DNA of 64,000 bases, taken from assembly GCF_025499465.1 (NCBI RefSeq), contig NZ_JAIMCA010000004.1, positions 682,001 through 746,000 of the forward strand, written 5' to 3'. How positions within the stretch are numbered: the stretch's first letter is position 1; each line of letters begins with the position of its first letter. The notes beneath the pieces were generated by a model. That model worked only from the letters and a program-made list of their open reading frames with translations, was not told the DNA's origin and made no database searches. The position numbers and the translations under genes are program-made. Of this stretch, positions 52,624 through 62,142 are shown piece by piece. This stretch comes from Allobosea sp. BH3 (GTDB lineage: Bacteria > Pseudomonadota > Alphaproteobacteria > Rhizobiales > Beijerinckiaceae).

Positions 52624-54372
52624 ATGAGTACCAGCGTCACGGGTCGGCCGGGTTCGACTGAAGTCCGCGCTGCGCTGTGGCAATGCGCGCGTTGGTTCGG
52701 ATGGATTGCGCTGTTCTCGGCAATCATCAACATCCTCTACCTCGCCGGCTCGGTTTACATGCTGCAGGTCTATGACCGCGTGCTGGCGAGCCGCTCCACG
52801 GCCACCCTCGTTGCGCTGTCGCTTATCGTGCTGGCGATCTACCTGTTCCAGGCCGGGCTCGACGCGTTGCGCTCCCGCATGCTCGCGCGTCTCGGCGCAC
52901 ATTTCGACGAGTTGCTGTCGCCCCGCGCCTACCAGCTCGTCGCGGAACTTCCGTTGCGCGACCCGCGCCAGTCGCAAGCGGTCTCGCCGACCCGCGACAT
53001 CGACCAGATTCGCAATTTTCTTGGCGGCCTCGGCCCGACGGCGCTCTTCGACTTGCCGTTCCTGCCGATATTCGTGACGGTCGCGTTCATGCTGCATCCC
53101 TGGCTGGGATGGATGACCATTTTCGGCGCCGTCGTGATCGTCATGCTGACGGCGGCGACGGAGTACAGCAGCCGCAGTTCCACCAGATCGCTCGTCGAGC
53201 TTTCAGTCCAGCGCCAAAATCTGCTGGAGAGCACGCGACGAAACGCGGAGGCCATCACCGCACTTGGAATGCTGGACACCTTCCGACGGCGCTACCTGGC
53301 CTTGAGCGAGCGTGTCGTCGCGCAAGCCTTGCGCGGAACGGAAGTGACGGGGGGCATCGCCGCACTGGCGAAGGCCTTCCGTCTCGCATTGCAATCGGCC
53401 GCCGTGGGGCTGGGCGCGTATCTGGCCATTCACGGCGAAATCTCTTCGGGCTCGATCATCGCCGCCTCGATTCTCTGCTCGCGCGCGCTCGCGCCGATCG
53501 AAACCGCCATCACCCATTGGAGAGGGTTCGTCGCGGCCCGGCAAGGCTATGCCCGCCTGCAACACTATCTGGAACTCATGCCGCTGGCGCCGGAGCCGCT
53601 CGCACTCCCCGCCCCGACAGCCCATCTGCAGGCAGAGGATATCGTGGTCGTCGCGCCGGGCACCACCTCCGCGATCCTCAAGAGCGTCTCGTTCCAGCTG
53701 AAGGCGGGTGACGCGATCGGCATCATCGGGCCGACGGGCTCCGGCAAATCCACACTCGCCCGCGCGCTCGTTGGAGCGTGGAAGCCGGCGCGCGGATGCC
53801 TGCGGCTGGACGGCGCCGATTTCGACCAATGGGGCCGCCGGCTGAACCAGCATGTCGGCTATCTTCCGCAGGATATCGAACTGTTCGAAGGCACGGTCGC
53901 GCAGAATATCGCGCGCTTCGCCGAGAATGCCTCGCCGACCATGGTGCTTGCGGCCGCCTTCGCGTCGGGGGCCCACGAGACGATCCTCAATCTGCCGCAG
54001 GGCTACGAGACCAATATCGGCGAGGGCGGTGCGGCACTTTCGGGCGGGCAGCGCCAGCGCATCGCACTCGCCCGCGCGCTCTACGGAGACCCCTTCCTTG
54101 TCGTCCTCGATGAGCCGAACGCCAATCTCGACGGCAAAGGCGACGAGGCGCTCAGCGACGCGATCCGGTCTGTGCGACAGCGTGGTGGCATCGCGGTCAT
54201 CGTCACCCATCGCCCGCCCGGGCTGAAGTCGGTCAATCTCGTCGCTGTGCTCTCGGAGGGCCGCATCGCTTCAATCGGGCCGCGCGACGAGGTTCTCCAG
54301 TCCTTGTCCCCGGCGATACCGCGCCCCCCCGCGGTGCCTGCGACAACATCGGTCAAGGCTGCCGCCGCATGA
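52624..54372 (+). CDS. Type I secretion permease/ATPase, PrtD/PrsD-like
   Basis: A 582-residue ABC half-transporter. Five to six membrane helices fill residues about 25-310. The ATPase domain has Walker A GPTGSGKST (about 369-377), signature LSGGQRQRIALARAL (about 472-486), Walker B LVVLDEPNANLD and VTHRP with the switch His. Pattern and length match PrtD and rhizobial PrsD, which export RTX proteins and EPS-processing glycanases. It overlaps the next gene by 4 bp. No outer-membrane TolC is encoded nearby. Confidence 0.93.
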   Translation: MSTSVTGRPGSTEVRAALWQCARWFGWIALFSAIINILYLAGSVYMLQVYDRVLASRSTATLVALSLIVLAIYLFQAGLDALRSRMLARLGAHFDELLSPRAYQLVAELPLRDPRQSQAVSPTRDIDQIRNFLGGLGPTALFDLPFLPIFVTVAFMLHPWLGWMTIFGAVVIVMLTAATEYSSRSSTRSLVELSVQRQNLLESTRRNAEAITALGMLDTFRRRYLALSERVVAQALRGTEVTGGIAALAKAFRLALQSAAVGLGAYLAIHGEISSGSIIAASILCSRALAPIETAITHWRGFVAARQGYARLQHYLELMPLAPEPLALPAPTAHLQAEDIVVVAPGTTSAILKSVSFQLKAGDAIGIIGPTGSGKSTLARALVGAWKPARGCLRLDGADFDQWGRRLNQHVGYLPQDIELFEGTVAQNIARFAENASPTMVLAAAFASGAHETILNLPQGYETNIGEGGAALSGGQRQRIALARALYGDPFLVVLDEPNANLDGKGDEALSDAIRSVRQRGGIAVIVTHRPPGLKSVNLVAVLSEGRIASIGPRDEVLQSLSPAIPRPPAVPATTSVKAAAA

Positions 54373-55706
54373 ACGCCTTAACCCCGATCATCGCGCTGCA
54401 GCCGATCGCGCAGCCGTCCGAGCATGTCCGGAAGTTGAGCCGGGAGCGCATGCTCGGCATCACCCTGATCCTCGGTTTTGGCGGCGTCGTCGTGGCCTGG
54501 TCCACCATGGCCACCCTGCAGGGCGCCGTTGCGGCCGGCGGCCATTTCTCCGTCGCCAGCGAGGTCAAGAAGATCCAGCATCCGAGCGGCGGCGTGGTAG
54601 CGTCCTTGCCGGTCAAGGAAGGTCAACACGTCACGGCCGGCGACGTGGTGCTGCGACTCGACGAGACGCTCGCGCGCGCCAACAGCCAGATCATTGGCCG
54701 GCAGCTCGACGAGTTCACGGCCAAGGCGGCTCGGCTCGTGGCAGAGCGCGACGGGCTCGATTCCATCCTCCTCCCGCGCGAGTTGCAAGACCGGGCCGAC
54801 GACCCGGACATGGCGCGTATCATCGCGTCGGAGGCCCGGAGCTTCACGGCAAGGCGCGCGGCGCGGGACGGGCAGAGAGCGCAGCTGCGCAAGCGGATCG
54901 GCCAGCTTGCGGACGAAATCCGCGGCCTCTCGGCCCAGCAGGCCTCCAAGGAGCGCGAAGCCAAGATCATTGTGAAGGAGCTATCGGGGGTCGAAGAACT
55001 CTTTCGCCGCAACCTGATCCAGCTGACCCGCCTGAGCACGCTGCAGCGCGAACAGGCATCTATCGAGGGCGAACTCGGAAATCTCGTTGCCCGGATCGCC
55101 CAGACCGAGGGGAAGATCGCCGAGATCGAGCTGCAAGTGATTCAGATCGGCGAGGAGCATCGCACCGAGGTCATGAAGGAGCTCTCCGAAGCGCAGACGC
55201 GTATCGGCGAACTGACGGAGCGCAAGACGGCGGCGGATCTCCAACTTCGGCAGATCGACCTGCGCACGCCTGTGACCGGCATCGTGCACCAACTGGCCGT
55301 CCACACCGTCGGCGGCGTGCTTCAGGGCGGCGAGGCCGCCATGCTGATCGTGCCGGGAGACGACCAGCTTGCGCTGGATTCGCGGATATCGCCCAGCGAC
55401 ATCGACCAGATCGTCCCCGGCCAGAAGACCCGCATCAAGGTGCAGGCCGGCAATCTCGCCGCCAATCCGGAATTGACCGGAACGGTGTCCCGCATCAGCG
55501 CGGATGTGACGCGCGACGAGCGCCAGAACCAGTCCTATTACACGGTTCGTGTCGATCTGCCGGCCAGCGAGCTGAAACGCCTGCCCGTGAAAGTGATTGC
55601 GGGCATGCAGGCGGAAATCTTCATCGAGACCGTGGAGCGGCGGCCGCTCGACTTCCTGCTGAAGCCGATCACCGCACAGTTCGCGCGGACCTTCCGCGAA
55701 CGGTAG
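54369..55706 (+). CDS. Type I secretion membrane-fusion protein, HlyD/PrsE-like
   Basis: A 445-residue adaptor with one membrane helix (about 32-50), a lipoyl half-motif (IQHPSGGVVASLPVKEGQHV, about 74-93), a long coiled coil (about 110-300) and a beta-barrel domain with RISADVTRDERQNQSYYTV (about 377-395). DLRTPVTGIVHQL marks the second lipoyl half. It links the inner-membrane ABC protein to TolC. Its start overlaps the ABC gene's stop, and it ends 15 bp before a convergent gene. Confidence 0.93.
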   Translation: MNALTPIIALQPIAQPSEHVRKLSRERMLGITLILGFGGVVVAWSTMATLQGAVAAGGHFSVASEVKKIQHPSGGVVASLPVKEGQHVTAGDVVLRLDETLARANSQIIGRQLDEFTAKAARLVAERDGLDSILLPRELQDRADDPDMARIIASEARSFTARRAARDGQRAQLRKRIGQLADEIRGLSAQQASKEREAKIIVKELSGVEELFRRNLIQLTRLSTLQREQASIEGELGNLVARIAQTEGKIAEIELQVIQIGEEHRTEVMKELSEAQTRIGELTERKTAADLQLRQIDLRTPVTGIVHQLAVHTVGGVLQGGEAAMLIVPGDDQLALDSRISPSDIDQIVPGQKTRIKVQAGNLAANPELTGTVSRISADVTRDERQNQSYYTVRVDLPASELKRLPVKVIAGMQAEIFIETVERRPLDFLLKPITAQFARTFRER

Positions 55707-55721
55707 ACCCTGCGCGGCGAT

Positions 55722-56513
55722 CTAACGCCAGGGCCGCGGCGGCAGCAGTGGCGCTCCCGGCAGGACGATCTCGCTCCCGCGCGCATGGAGAAACCGGGAG
55801 AAAGCCGTCCAACGCCGCTCGTGGATACCTTCCCGCTGCTCGAACAGCAGCGGGCGATCGGCCTCCGATATCTGCGAGAGGGACGCTGCAGCAGCCTCAT
55901 AGAGCTGCGCATTCACCATTTCCCTCCACTCTACGCTCACCTGCGCACGCAGGGGGGCTGGCAGGCCGGAAAACGCCATGGCCGCCTGCACATTGCGTCG
56001 GACCGCGATCCAGCCCTCGCGCGGGGCGACATCGTAGGACATGGCAAGGAAATCGAACGCACGGCTCTGAAAACCTTCGCGACGCCCCGTGGTCCAATAC
56101 AGAGCGAGCCATGCGTAGCCATCATAAGGCGAGCAGGCGAGCACCCGGCGCGCGGTAGCCTCGAGCACATCGAGCCCACGATCCATTTCAGCCAGGTCGG
56201 CGCTGGTCTGCGTCACCTCATCGGCAAGGCGGGCGGCAATGAGCAGGCGTCCGCGATCCAGATCCGTGGAGCAGAACCGGCGAAGGCTTTTGCCAGGCTC
56301 TACCGCGAGCATCGCCTCGAGCTGCGAGGTGGAAAAGGTCGCTCCGCTGCTGGCCTGTCGACCTACGGAGATCACCGGCGCCTCCGCGAGCGATTGCGGC
56401 CCTGCCACTGCAGCCCATGCGATCCCGAGACCGCTCAGGCACAGCAGCAGCAGGCGCAGCACCAGGCGAGCGGGACTTCGGCGTGTGGCGGCCTGCCCTG
56501 CGGGCAAGCTCAA
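55722..56513 (-). CDS. Hypothetical membrane-anchored exported protein, probably EPS-associated
   Basis: A 263-residue protein. One hydrophobic segment (about 14-38) serves as anchor or signal. The periplasmic part includes FCSTDLDRGRLLIAARLADE and LACSPYDGYAWLALYWTTG, the latter like a tetratricopeptide helix pair, so a scaffold role is possible. It overlaps the co-polymerase stop by 4 bp (ATGA) and is surely co-translated with it. No named family is recognised, but comparable genes are known next to ExoP-type kinases. Confidence 0.7.
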   Translation of the reverse strand: MSLPAGQAATRRSPARLVLRLLLLCLSGLGIAWAAVAGPQSLAEAPVISVGRQASSGATFSTSQLEAMLAVEPGKSLRRFCSTDLDRGRLLIAARLADEVTQTSADLAEMDRGLDVLEATARRVLACSPYDGYAWLALYWTTGRREGFQSRAFDFLAMSYDVAPREGWIAVRRNVQAAMAFSGLPAPLRAQVSVEWREMVNAQLYEAAAASLSQISEADRPLLFEQREGIHERRWTAFSRFLHARGSEIVLPGAPLLPPRPWR

Positions 56514-58768
56514 GCCTGCGGCCCCCGATAGCCATAGCCCTGATGGTAGTCGCCGTAATAGCGGCCTTCCGACGCTTCGAGACGCCGCAGGACACCCTGC
56601 CCGGCGCCATTGAGCACGGCACCGATCGCCTTGCCCGGCAGCAGCTCGACTTCGCTCAGGGCATCGAGCACGACCTGCTTCTGCGTCCGGCCCCAGGCCG
56701 TGACGAAGACGAAGCCGTCGATCAGATGACTTGCAGCCTTGACATCCACGACCGGCAGGATCGGCGGCAGGTCGAGAACGATGCGGTCATACTTCTCTCG
56801 CAACCGGCCGAGCAATCGCGCCATTTCATCGGAGGAGATCAGATCCGAGGTATGAGATATCCGCCCCGGCACCACCGCCGGAAGGACATGAAGCCCCGTG
56901 ATCGGGTCTATCCAGATCACGTCCTGCTCCGAGACACGGCTCTGGAGCACTTCGACGAGCCCGGCCTGAGCTTCGGGAACGAGGGCGCGCGTCAGGGCCG
57001 GATTGCGCAAATCGGCATCGATCAGCAGGACGCGATGCTTGCTGCCGGCAAGGAGGTTCGCGAGATTGCCCGCGACCGTCGTCTTGCCTTCCTGCGGCAG
57101 TGCCGAGGCGACGCCGATGACGCGGGTCGAGAGACGCAGGCCCGCGAGATCGATGGCGACCTTGACGTTGCGCAGGGTCTCGGTGAAGCGCGAGAACGGC
57201 GCTGCGACGACGTGATGCGCAATGCCCTGGTCCGTTCGCATAAGGCGCTTTGCCGGGTCGGCCGGCTGCGCGAGGTCGGACGGGATCGGCTCCACGCGCG
57301 GCAGGATGCCGAGGCACTCGATCCCCGTCGCCCGCTCGACTTCGTTCGGCTCCCGGAAGACATTGTCTATCTGCTCGCGCATGAAGGCCGCCGCGCCGCC
57401 CAACAGCGCGCCGCCCATCAAGGCGCCGGCAAGGATCAGCAGCGACTTGGGCGAACTCTTGCGCAACGGCTCGCTCGCCGGCGAAATGATGCGAGCCTCG
57501 GAAACCGGGAAGGTCTGCTGCTGGACCGCTTCCATGCTGCGCTGCAGGAAGTTGTCGTAGAGGTTGCGCAGGCTGCTGGCCGAACTCTCCAGGTCCCGCA
57601 GCTTGATCTGCGCCTGGGATGTCACGTTGTTCTGGCTGACGAGCGCGTTGAAGCTCTCCTGCAACGACTGTTCGCGCGCCTGAGCGATCTCGTACTCGCT
57701 CTTGTAGCTGTCGGCGATGCGCGAGAGCTCGCTCCTGATGTTGTTGCGCATCTCGGCCATCTGGTTTCGCAGATTGACGGCCGCCGCATGGTTGCGGCCA
57801 TAGCGCGACGACCAATCCGCTTCCTTGGCGGACAGGTCGAGATACTGCGCCCGGAGCCGCGTGATAACCTCGTTGCGAAGCGCGTCCGCGACGGTGCCGT
57901 CCGGAATGCCCTCGCCCTGCCGCGTGATGCTCTGGATGCGGTCCAGCCGGGCCTTGGCTTCGGCCGTGGAGGCACGCGCGGACGACAGCTGCGTATTGAC
58001 GTCGCCCAGTTGCTGCTCGCCGATCGATCCGCGCGCCGTATCGATGATGTTGTTGGCGGCCTTGAACTGCTGAACCTGACTTTCGGCCTTGCTGGCCTGT
58101 TCGCGCAGCTCGGCCATCCGGTCCTGCAGCCAGCTGCTCGCCCGCACGGTCGCCTGATAGCGGGAGTCCATTTCGCCGACGAGGTAGGCATCGCCGATCG
58201 CATTGGCGATCCGCGCCGCCTTGGCTGCGCTCAATGAGGTATAGGACACTTCGATCGCGTAGGTCAGGCCGACGCGCTTTGCCTGGAGATTGCGCTGAAG
58301 GTTCTCGAGCGCAATCCGTTCCTGCATCTCCCTGGAGCTAGGCTCCTTGCTGATCAGAAACCCCAGCACCGTACCGACGAACCCGGTCGAGGAATCGACG
58401 AACTCGGGATCCTCGACCAGCTTCAGGTCGCGGATGACCTTGAGGCCGATCGTGTCCGAACGCAGGATCTCGGCCTGGCTTTCGACGCCGCTGGTATCGA
58501 GCGACATCTCGCCGAGAACCTGCTGGGTCTGGAAAAGCTGCGTCTTGCGGGTGTCGATGAGGATCGTCATCGACGACGTAAACTTGGGCGAGGCGGTAAT
58601 CAGGAATAGCCCGGCCAGGAACACGCAGCCTGCCACGGCTGCCGCGATGACAGGCCATTGACGCTTCAGGACACGCAGAACGTCGGATGGGGTGATGGAA
58701 GCGAGGGCTCCCACGATGCCATACTCGTTGGCCTCCCGCAGATCGGATGGCCTGCTTTGTTTGAGCAT
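56510..58768 (-). CDS. ExoP/GumC-type co-polymerase with intact tyrosine autokinase (BY-kinase)
   Basis: A 752-residue protein. The first membrane helix is at about 40-58, a Wzz domain follows, then a long periplasmic coiled coil (about 200-420) and a second helix (about 445-467). The cytoplasmic kinase has Walker A SALPQEGKTT (about 552-561), Walker A' LLIDADLRNP (about 579-588) and Walker B IVLDLPPILPVVD. A Tyr-rich C-terminus (YYGDYHQGYGYRGPQ) is the autophosphorylation cluster. It controls chain length and export together with an OPX partner. Preceded by the exported protein gene and followed by the 55722-56513 gene in one operon. Confidence 0.94.
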   Translation of the reverse strand: MLKQSRPSDLREANEYGIVGALASITPSDVLRVLKRQWPVIAAAVAGCVFLAGLFLITASPKFTSSMTILIDTRKTQLFQTQQVLGEMSLDTSGVESQAEILRSDTIGLKVIRDLKLVEDPEFVDSSTGFVGTVLGFLISKEPSSREMQERIALENLQRNLQAKRVGLTYAIEVSYTSLSAAKAARIANAIGDAYLVGEMDSRYQATVRASSWLQDRMAELREQASKAESQVQQFKAANNIIDTARGSIGEQQLGDVNTQLSSARASTAEAKARLDRIQSITRQGEGIPDGTVADALRNEVITRLRAQYLDLSAKEADWSSRYGRNHAAAVNLRNQMAEMRNNIRSELSRIADSYKSEYEIAQAREQSLQESFNALVSQNNVTSQAQIKLRDLESSASSLRNLYDNFLQRSMEAVQQQTFPVSEARIISPASEPLRKSSPKSLLILAGALMGGALLGGAAAFMREQIDNVFREPNEVERATGIECLGILPRVEPIPSDLAQPADPAKRLMRTDQGIAHHVVAAPFSRFTETLRNVKVAIDLAGLRLSTRVIGVASALPQEGKTTVAGNLANLLAGSKHRVLLIDADLRNPALTRALVPEAQAGLVEVLQSRVSEQDVIWIDPITGLHVLPAVVPGRISHTSDLISSDEMARLLGRLREKYDRIVLDLPPILPVVDVKAASHLIDGFVFVTAWGRTQKQVVLDALSEVELLPGKAIGAVLNGAGQGVLRRLEASEGRYYGDYHQGYGYRGPQA

Positions 58769-58819
58769 GGATCGCTCCGGTTACCCCGCTTTAGTCCGCG
58801 GCCTGCTGAAGCCGCGGAA

Positions 58820-59488
58820 CTACTGCGTCCCTGCGGGGCTGACCGAAGCGCTGATGGTTCTCAGAGTGCTGGCATTGGTCGGGTTGATCGAGATCGAGCT
58901 GCCACCTCCGCTGGAAAACGACCCGCTGGAATTGGCAAAGGACGACGGTGTGCCCGTTCCCAATGCGCGGGTCCCTCCGGAGCTCCCGATTCCCCCGGCA
59001 ACGCCCGAGCCTCCGGAGCCGCCGCCTGCGCCGGCACCGCCGCCTGCACCGGTGGCCAAGGTCGGCAGGTCACCGGTCGTGGCCCTGAAGGCCGCGATCA
59101 GCGCGGGGTTGTTGCTTTCGATCACAGCCCTCTGGATCGCTTGCGCGGTCTCGGCCTCGGTCCGAATGCAGAGCTGAGCGGCCTGGGCGAGGCCGGTCCC
59201 GATGGAGCTGATCTGCTCCTTGTTCGTGGCCGGCGCCTGCGCGAGCGCGATGATCCCGGCGATGGTGGACGCATCCGACGCCGCAAGACCGCGAACGGAC
59301 GACACGATCCCCGCGCCGCTCGTGTTGTCGGCAAGCACGCGCGTGGGCGATGCCTTGAAGCCGTCGAGATCAGAGGCAGAAACAGGGACCGGCGTGGCGC
59401 AAGCCGCCTCGGCCGACGTGACGAAACCTTGTGTCAGGGCAGCAGCCAAGACGGCAGCTCCCAAGAGTTCGCGACGCAGACTCAGCAT
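58820..59488 (-). CDS. Exported hypothetical protein with Gly/Ser-rich tail (paralogue B of a pair)
   Basis: A 222-residue protein with GGGGGT 5 bases before an ATG at 59488, giving MLSLRRELLGAAVLAAALTQ and a signal peptide ending TSAEA. The mature part starts with Cys like paralogue A, then has AGIVSSVRGLAASDASTIAG, IGTGLAQAAQLC and AIQRAVIESNNPALIAAFRA. From about residue 145 it becomes a Gly/Ser-rich low-complexity tail. Related to the protein at 50799-51395. It is the first gene of the co-polymerase operon, 51 bp upstream. Confidence 0.75.
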   Translation of the reverse strand: MLSLRRELLGAAVLAAALTQGFVTSAEAACATPVPVSASDLDGFKASPTRVLADNTSGAGIVSSVRGLAASDASTIAGIIALAQAPATNKEQISSIGTGLAQAAQLCIRTEAETAQAIQRAVIESNNPALIAAFRATTGDLPTLATGAGGGAGAGGGSGGSGVAGGIGSSGGTRALGTGTPSSFANSSGSFSSGGGSSISINPTNASTLRTISASVSPAGTQ

Positions 59489-59650
59489 GATAACCCCCAG
59501 AATTACAATTTTCCGTACCATGCGCAGCCTGCTGGCCGCAACGCCATAGCGCGAACTGTCGGCTCGACCTGTAGAACATTACGCGCAACTTAGTAAATAT
59601 CGCGAGATGATACCGGATTCGCCACCATCGTCATTCCCGCGTCGCCTGCG

Positions 59651-61180
59651 ATGCGCTGCTCTCGGCGGGACGAGGACGTGACGCATTCCGCCTCGCCTCA
59701 CAGCCGCCCCCTGGACGCCATTCCCGAGATGCCCCGACGGCCTGGCAGCGCACGCGCCACCGCGCGACGCTGGTTGGCGCAGGGCTCAGCCTGGCTGGCG
59801 CTCCTGGTGGTGGTTCTGGCGCCGCTGCCATTCGGCTCGGTCGAACCTGCATGGGTCGCGCTCTGGTGCGCCGCGATGGCCGTCAGCTTGCTGCTGGCCG
59901 GCCTGCCCGCTCTTTCGCGCGCGCAGACGGGCATACTGCTGGCGATTATCGGCGTGTATGCATGCCTTCTGCTGGCGGTCGCGCTGCAAAGCTTAGGAAC
60001 GCCGCCCGATGCGCTGCGGCTGCGCGCCGACGCCCTTCTCGCTGGAGCACCGGGCGCCACTTCATCGCAGCGACACCCGCTATCGCCAGCCGATCTCGGC
60101 AGTTCCCTGCTTTTCGTGCTGGCCTTCTGCCGCCTGTTCCTGCTCGGCACGGACGAGGCCTGGAGCCGGCGCGTCTTTCGCGTCGTCGCATGGAGCGGGC
60201 TGGGCTACGCCCTCTATGGCGCGCTCTCCTTCGCCTTCGACCCGAGCCACCTTCTATGGCGTCCAAAGACCGCCTATCTTGGCAATCTCACCGGACCTTT
60301 CGTCAACCGGAACACCGCCGCGACCTATTTTGGGGCCGTCACGGTGCTGTGGACGATCCTCTTCATCGCAGCGATCAAGCGCGGCAGCGCCGGGGGCCTC
60401 ACCCTATCGGAGCGGCTGTGGCTCGCGCTCAGCGGCCGCGATGCCGGCCTGGTCGGCCTCCTCTTCGGCGCACTGCTCTGCCTCGGCGCCACCGCCGCCA
60501 CGGGCTCCCGCGCCGGGTTTCTGCTGACCTTGGCGGCGGTAGCACTGACGACCCTCGTCTACGGCCGGATCGGACTTGGCCCCTTGCGTCGCCATCCATG
60601 GCTGGTGGCCGGCGGCGGCATCCTTGCGATCCTCGTCCTCGAAATGCTGGCGGGCCTCGTCGCGACGCGCCTCCATCTGATCGGGCTCGATGACGAAGCC
60701 AGACTCGACGCCTATCAGGCCGGCTTCGGACTGGTCGCGCTCCGTCCCTGGCTCGGCTGGGGGCTCGGCAACTTCGAGGCCGCTTTCGCTGCGGTACGCC
60801 CCGAGGCCGCCGGGCTGACCGGGGTCTGGGACCGCGCCCACAGCACGCCCTTGGAATGGGCCATCGAATTGGGGCTTCCTTTCGCTGTCCTGCTCGGCGC
60901 CCTCTGGCTCTGGCTCCTGGGCAAGCTGCTGCGCAGCGGTTGGCGCACGCGCTTGCCTGTCATCATCGCCGGCGGTGTCGTGGGCCTCCTCGGGACGCTC
61001 CACTCATCGATCGACTTCTCGCTGCAGATTCCCGGGTTCGCCGTCACATTTGCGGCCCTCACGGCAATCGGGCTGGCGCAAGCGACGAGCACCATGAAGA
61101 CCCGATCCGAGACGATCGGCTTGCGCGGGCGACGCAGAAGGCGCCCTGACAACGCCCGCCCGCTGGGCAGACCTAGCTGA
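59651..61180 (+). CDS. O-antigen ligase-family polymerase (Wzy/WaaL candidate 3)
   Basis: A 509-residue membrane protein with about twelve helices after a basic, soluble N-terminus (about 40 residues). LTGPFVNRNTAATYFGA (about 215-231) and the Wzy_C region DAYQAGFGLVALRPWLGWG then GVWDRAHSTPLEWAIELG (with His) are typical. The C-terminus is Arg-rich and cytoplasmic. It is divergent from the co-polymerase operon, so likely partners it. A GTG at 59678 is another possible start. Confidence 0.88.
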   Translation: MRCSRRDEDVTHSASPHSRPLDAIPEMPRRPGSARATARRWLAQGSAWLALLVVVLAPLPFGSVEPAWVALWCAAMAVSLLLAGLPALSRAQTGILLAIIGVYACLLLAVALQSLGTPPDALRLRADALLAGAPGATSSQRHPLSPADLGSSLLFVLAFCRLFLLGTDEAWSRRVFRVVAWSGLGYALYGALSFAFDPSHLLWRPKTAYLGNLTGPFVNRNTAATYFGAVTVLWTILFIAAIKRGSAGGLTLSERLWLALSGRDAGLVGLLFGALLCLGATAATGSRAGFLLTLAAVALTTLVYGRIGLGPLRRHPWLVAGGGILAILVLEMLAGLVATRLHLIGLDDEARLDAYQAGFGLVALRPWLGWGLGNFEAAFAAVRPEAAGLTGVWDRAHSTPLEWAIELGLPFAVLLGALWLWLLGKLLRSGWRTRLPVIIAGGVVGLLGTLHSSIDFSLQIPGFAVTFAALTAIGLAQATSTMKTRSETIGLRGRRRRRPDNARPLGRPS

Positions 61181-61249
61181 GGAGGGGTGAAGTCGCCACA
61201 TGCATGCTCATCGCGTCTGCGAGACGGGTATTGAGAGGATCGGGACAGG

Positions 61250-62032
61250 ATGATCGGTTGGTGGGGCAAGCGCCAGAAGGAGCGCGAAGGCGCCGGCAGC
61301 GAGCCGTCAGCCGATCCGCTATCGACCCTGTCCGAAGGGACGCGAATCTTCGCCATCGGCGATATTCACGGCTGCGACGATCTACTCGCACAGATCCACA
61401 GCGGCATCGACGAGATCAATGCGAACGATCCACCGGACGTCTCGATCGAGGTTGTGCTCGGCGACATGATCGACCGCGGCCCGGACTCGCGCGGCGTGAT
61501 CGACCGGCTGATCGCGCGCGGTCGGCACAAGGCGGTGGTTGCGCTGTCCGGCAACCACGAAGCCATGCTGCTGCGCTTCCTCGCCGCCCCGGACACGCTG
61601 CCTCAGTGGCTCGGCCTGGGAGGTCTCGAGACACTGCGTTCCTATGGCGTCGAGCCGCGATCTCCGCTCGACGCTGCCGGCGCAGCCGATACGGCCGAAC
61701 GTGCCATGGCGGCGATCCCCGGCGAGCATCTCGCATTCCTGCAGCAACTGCCGCTGCACTGCAGCCTGGGCGGCTTCACATTCGTTCATGCCGGCCTGCG
61801 CCCCGGCCTTCCGCTCGACAGGCAGACGAAGCGCGATCTCCTCGAGATCAGGACCCCATTCCTGAATCACCGAGGATCGTTCGGCACGTTCGTCGTGCAT
61901 GGCCACACCCCGGGGCCGGATGTCGAAATCCTGCACAACCGGATCAATCTGGATACAGGAGCCTTCGCTACCGGGTGCCTCAGCGCAGCCCTCCTCGAGC
62001 GTGAGGGCATCAAGATTCTGAGAACCGGATAA
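61250..62032 (+). CDS. PPP-family serine/threonine protein phosphatase
   Basis: A 260-residue metallophosphoesterase with the full PPP signature: GDIHG (37-41), GDMIDRGPDS (71-80), GNHE (101-104), then FVHAGLRPG and VVHGHTPGPD, the metal-binding His positions. Such phosphatases act on Ser/Thr and sometimes Tyr phosphate in cytoplasmic proteins. It follows the polymerase gene by 69 bp on the same strand and lies near the tyrosine kinase, so a link to EPS control is possible. Confidence 0.92.
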   Translation: MIGWWGKRQKEREGAGSEPSADPLSTLSEGTRIFAIGDIHGCDDLLAQIHSGIDEINANDPPDVSIEVVLGDMIDRGPDSRGVIDRLIARGRHKAVVALSGNHEAMLLRFLAAPDTLPQWLGLGGLETLRSYGVEPRSPLDAAGAADTAERAMAAIPGEHLAFLQQLPLHCSLGGFTFVHAGLRPGLPLDRQTKRDLLEIRTPFLNHRGSFGTFVVHGHTPGPDVEILHNRINLDTGAFATGCLSAALLEREGIKILRTG

Positions 62033-62142
62033 ATACGCCCACTGCGGACGTCAGCGGGCGGCGTCAATCCGGCCGCGCCAGTCTCGGCGTTGGCGCCGCC
62101 CGAAACCTCGGGCAGCGCCAATCGCGTGAGCAAACAGAATGG

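Noticed and set aside
56417-58237. A 606-codon frame antisense to the co-polymerase
   Set aside because: Mirror of a well-supported BY-kinase gene.
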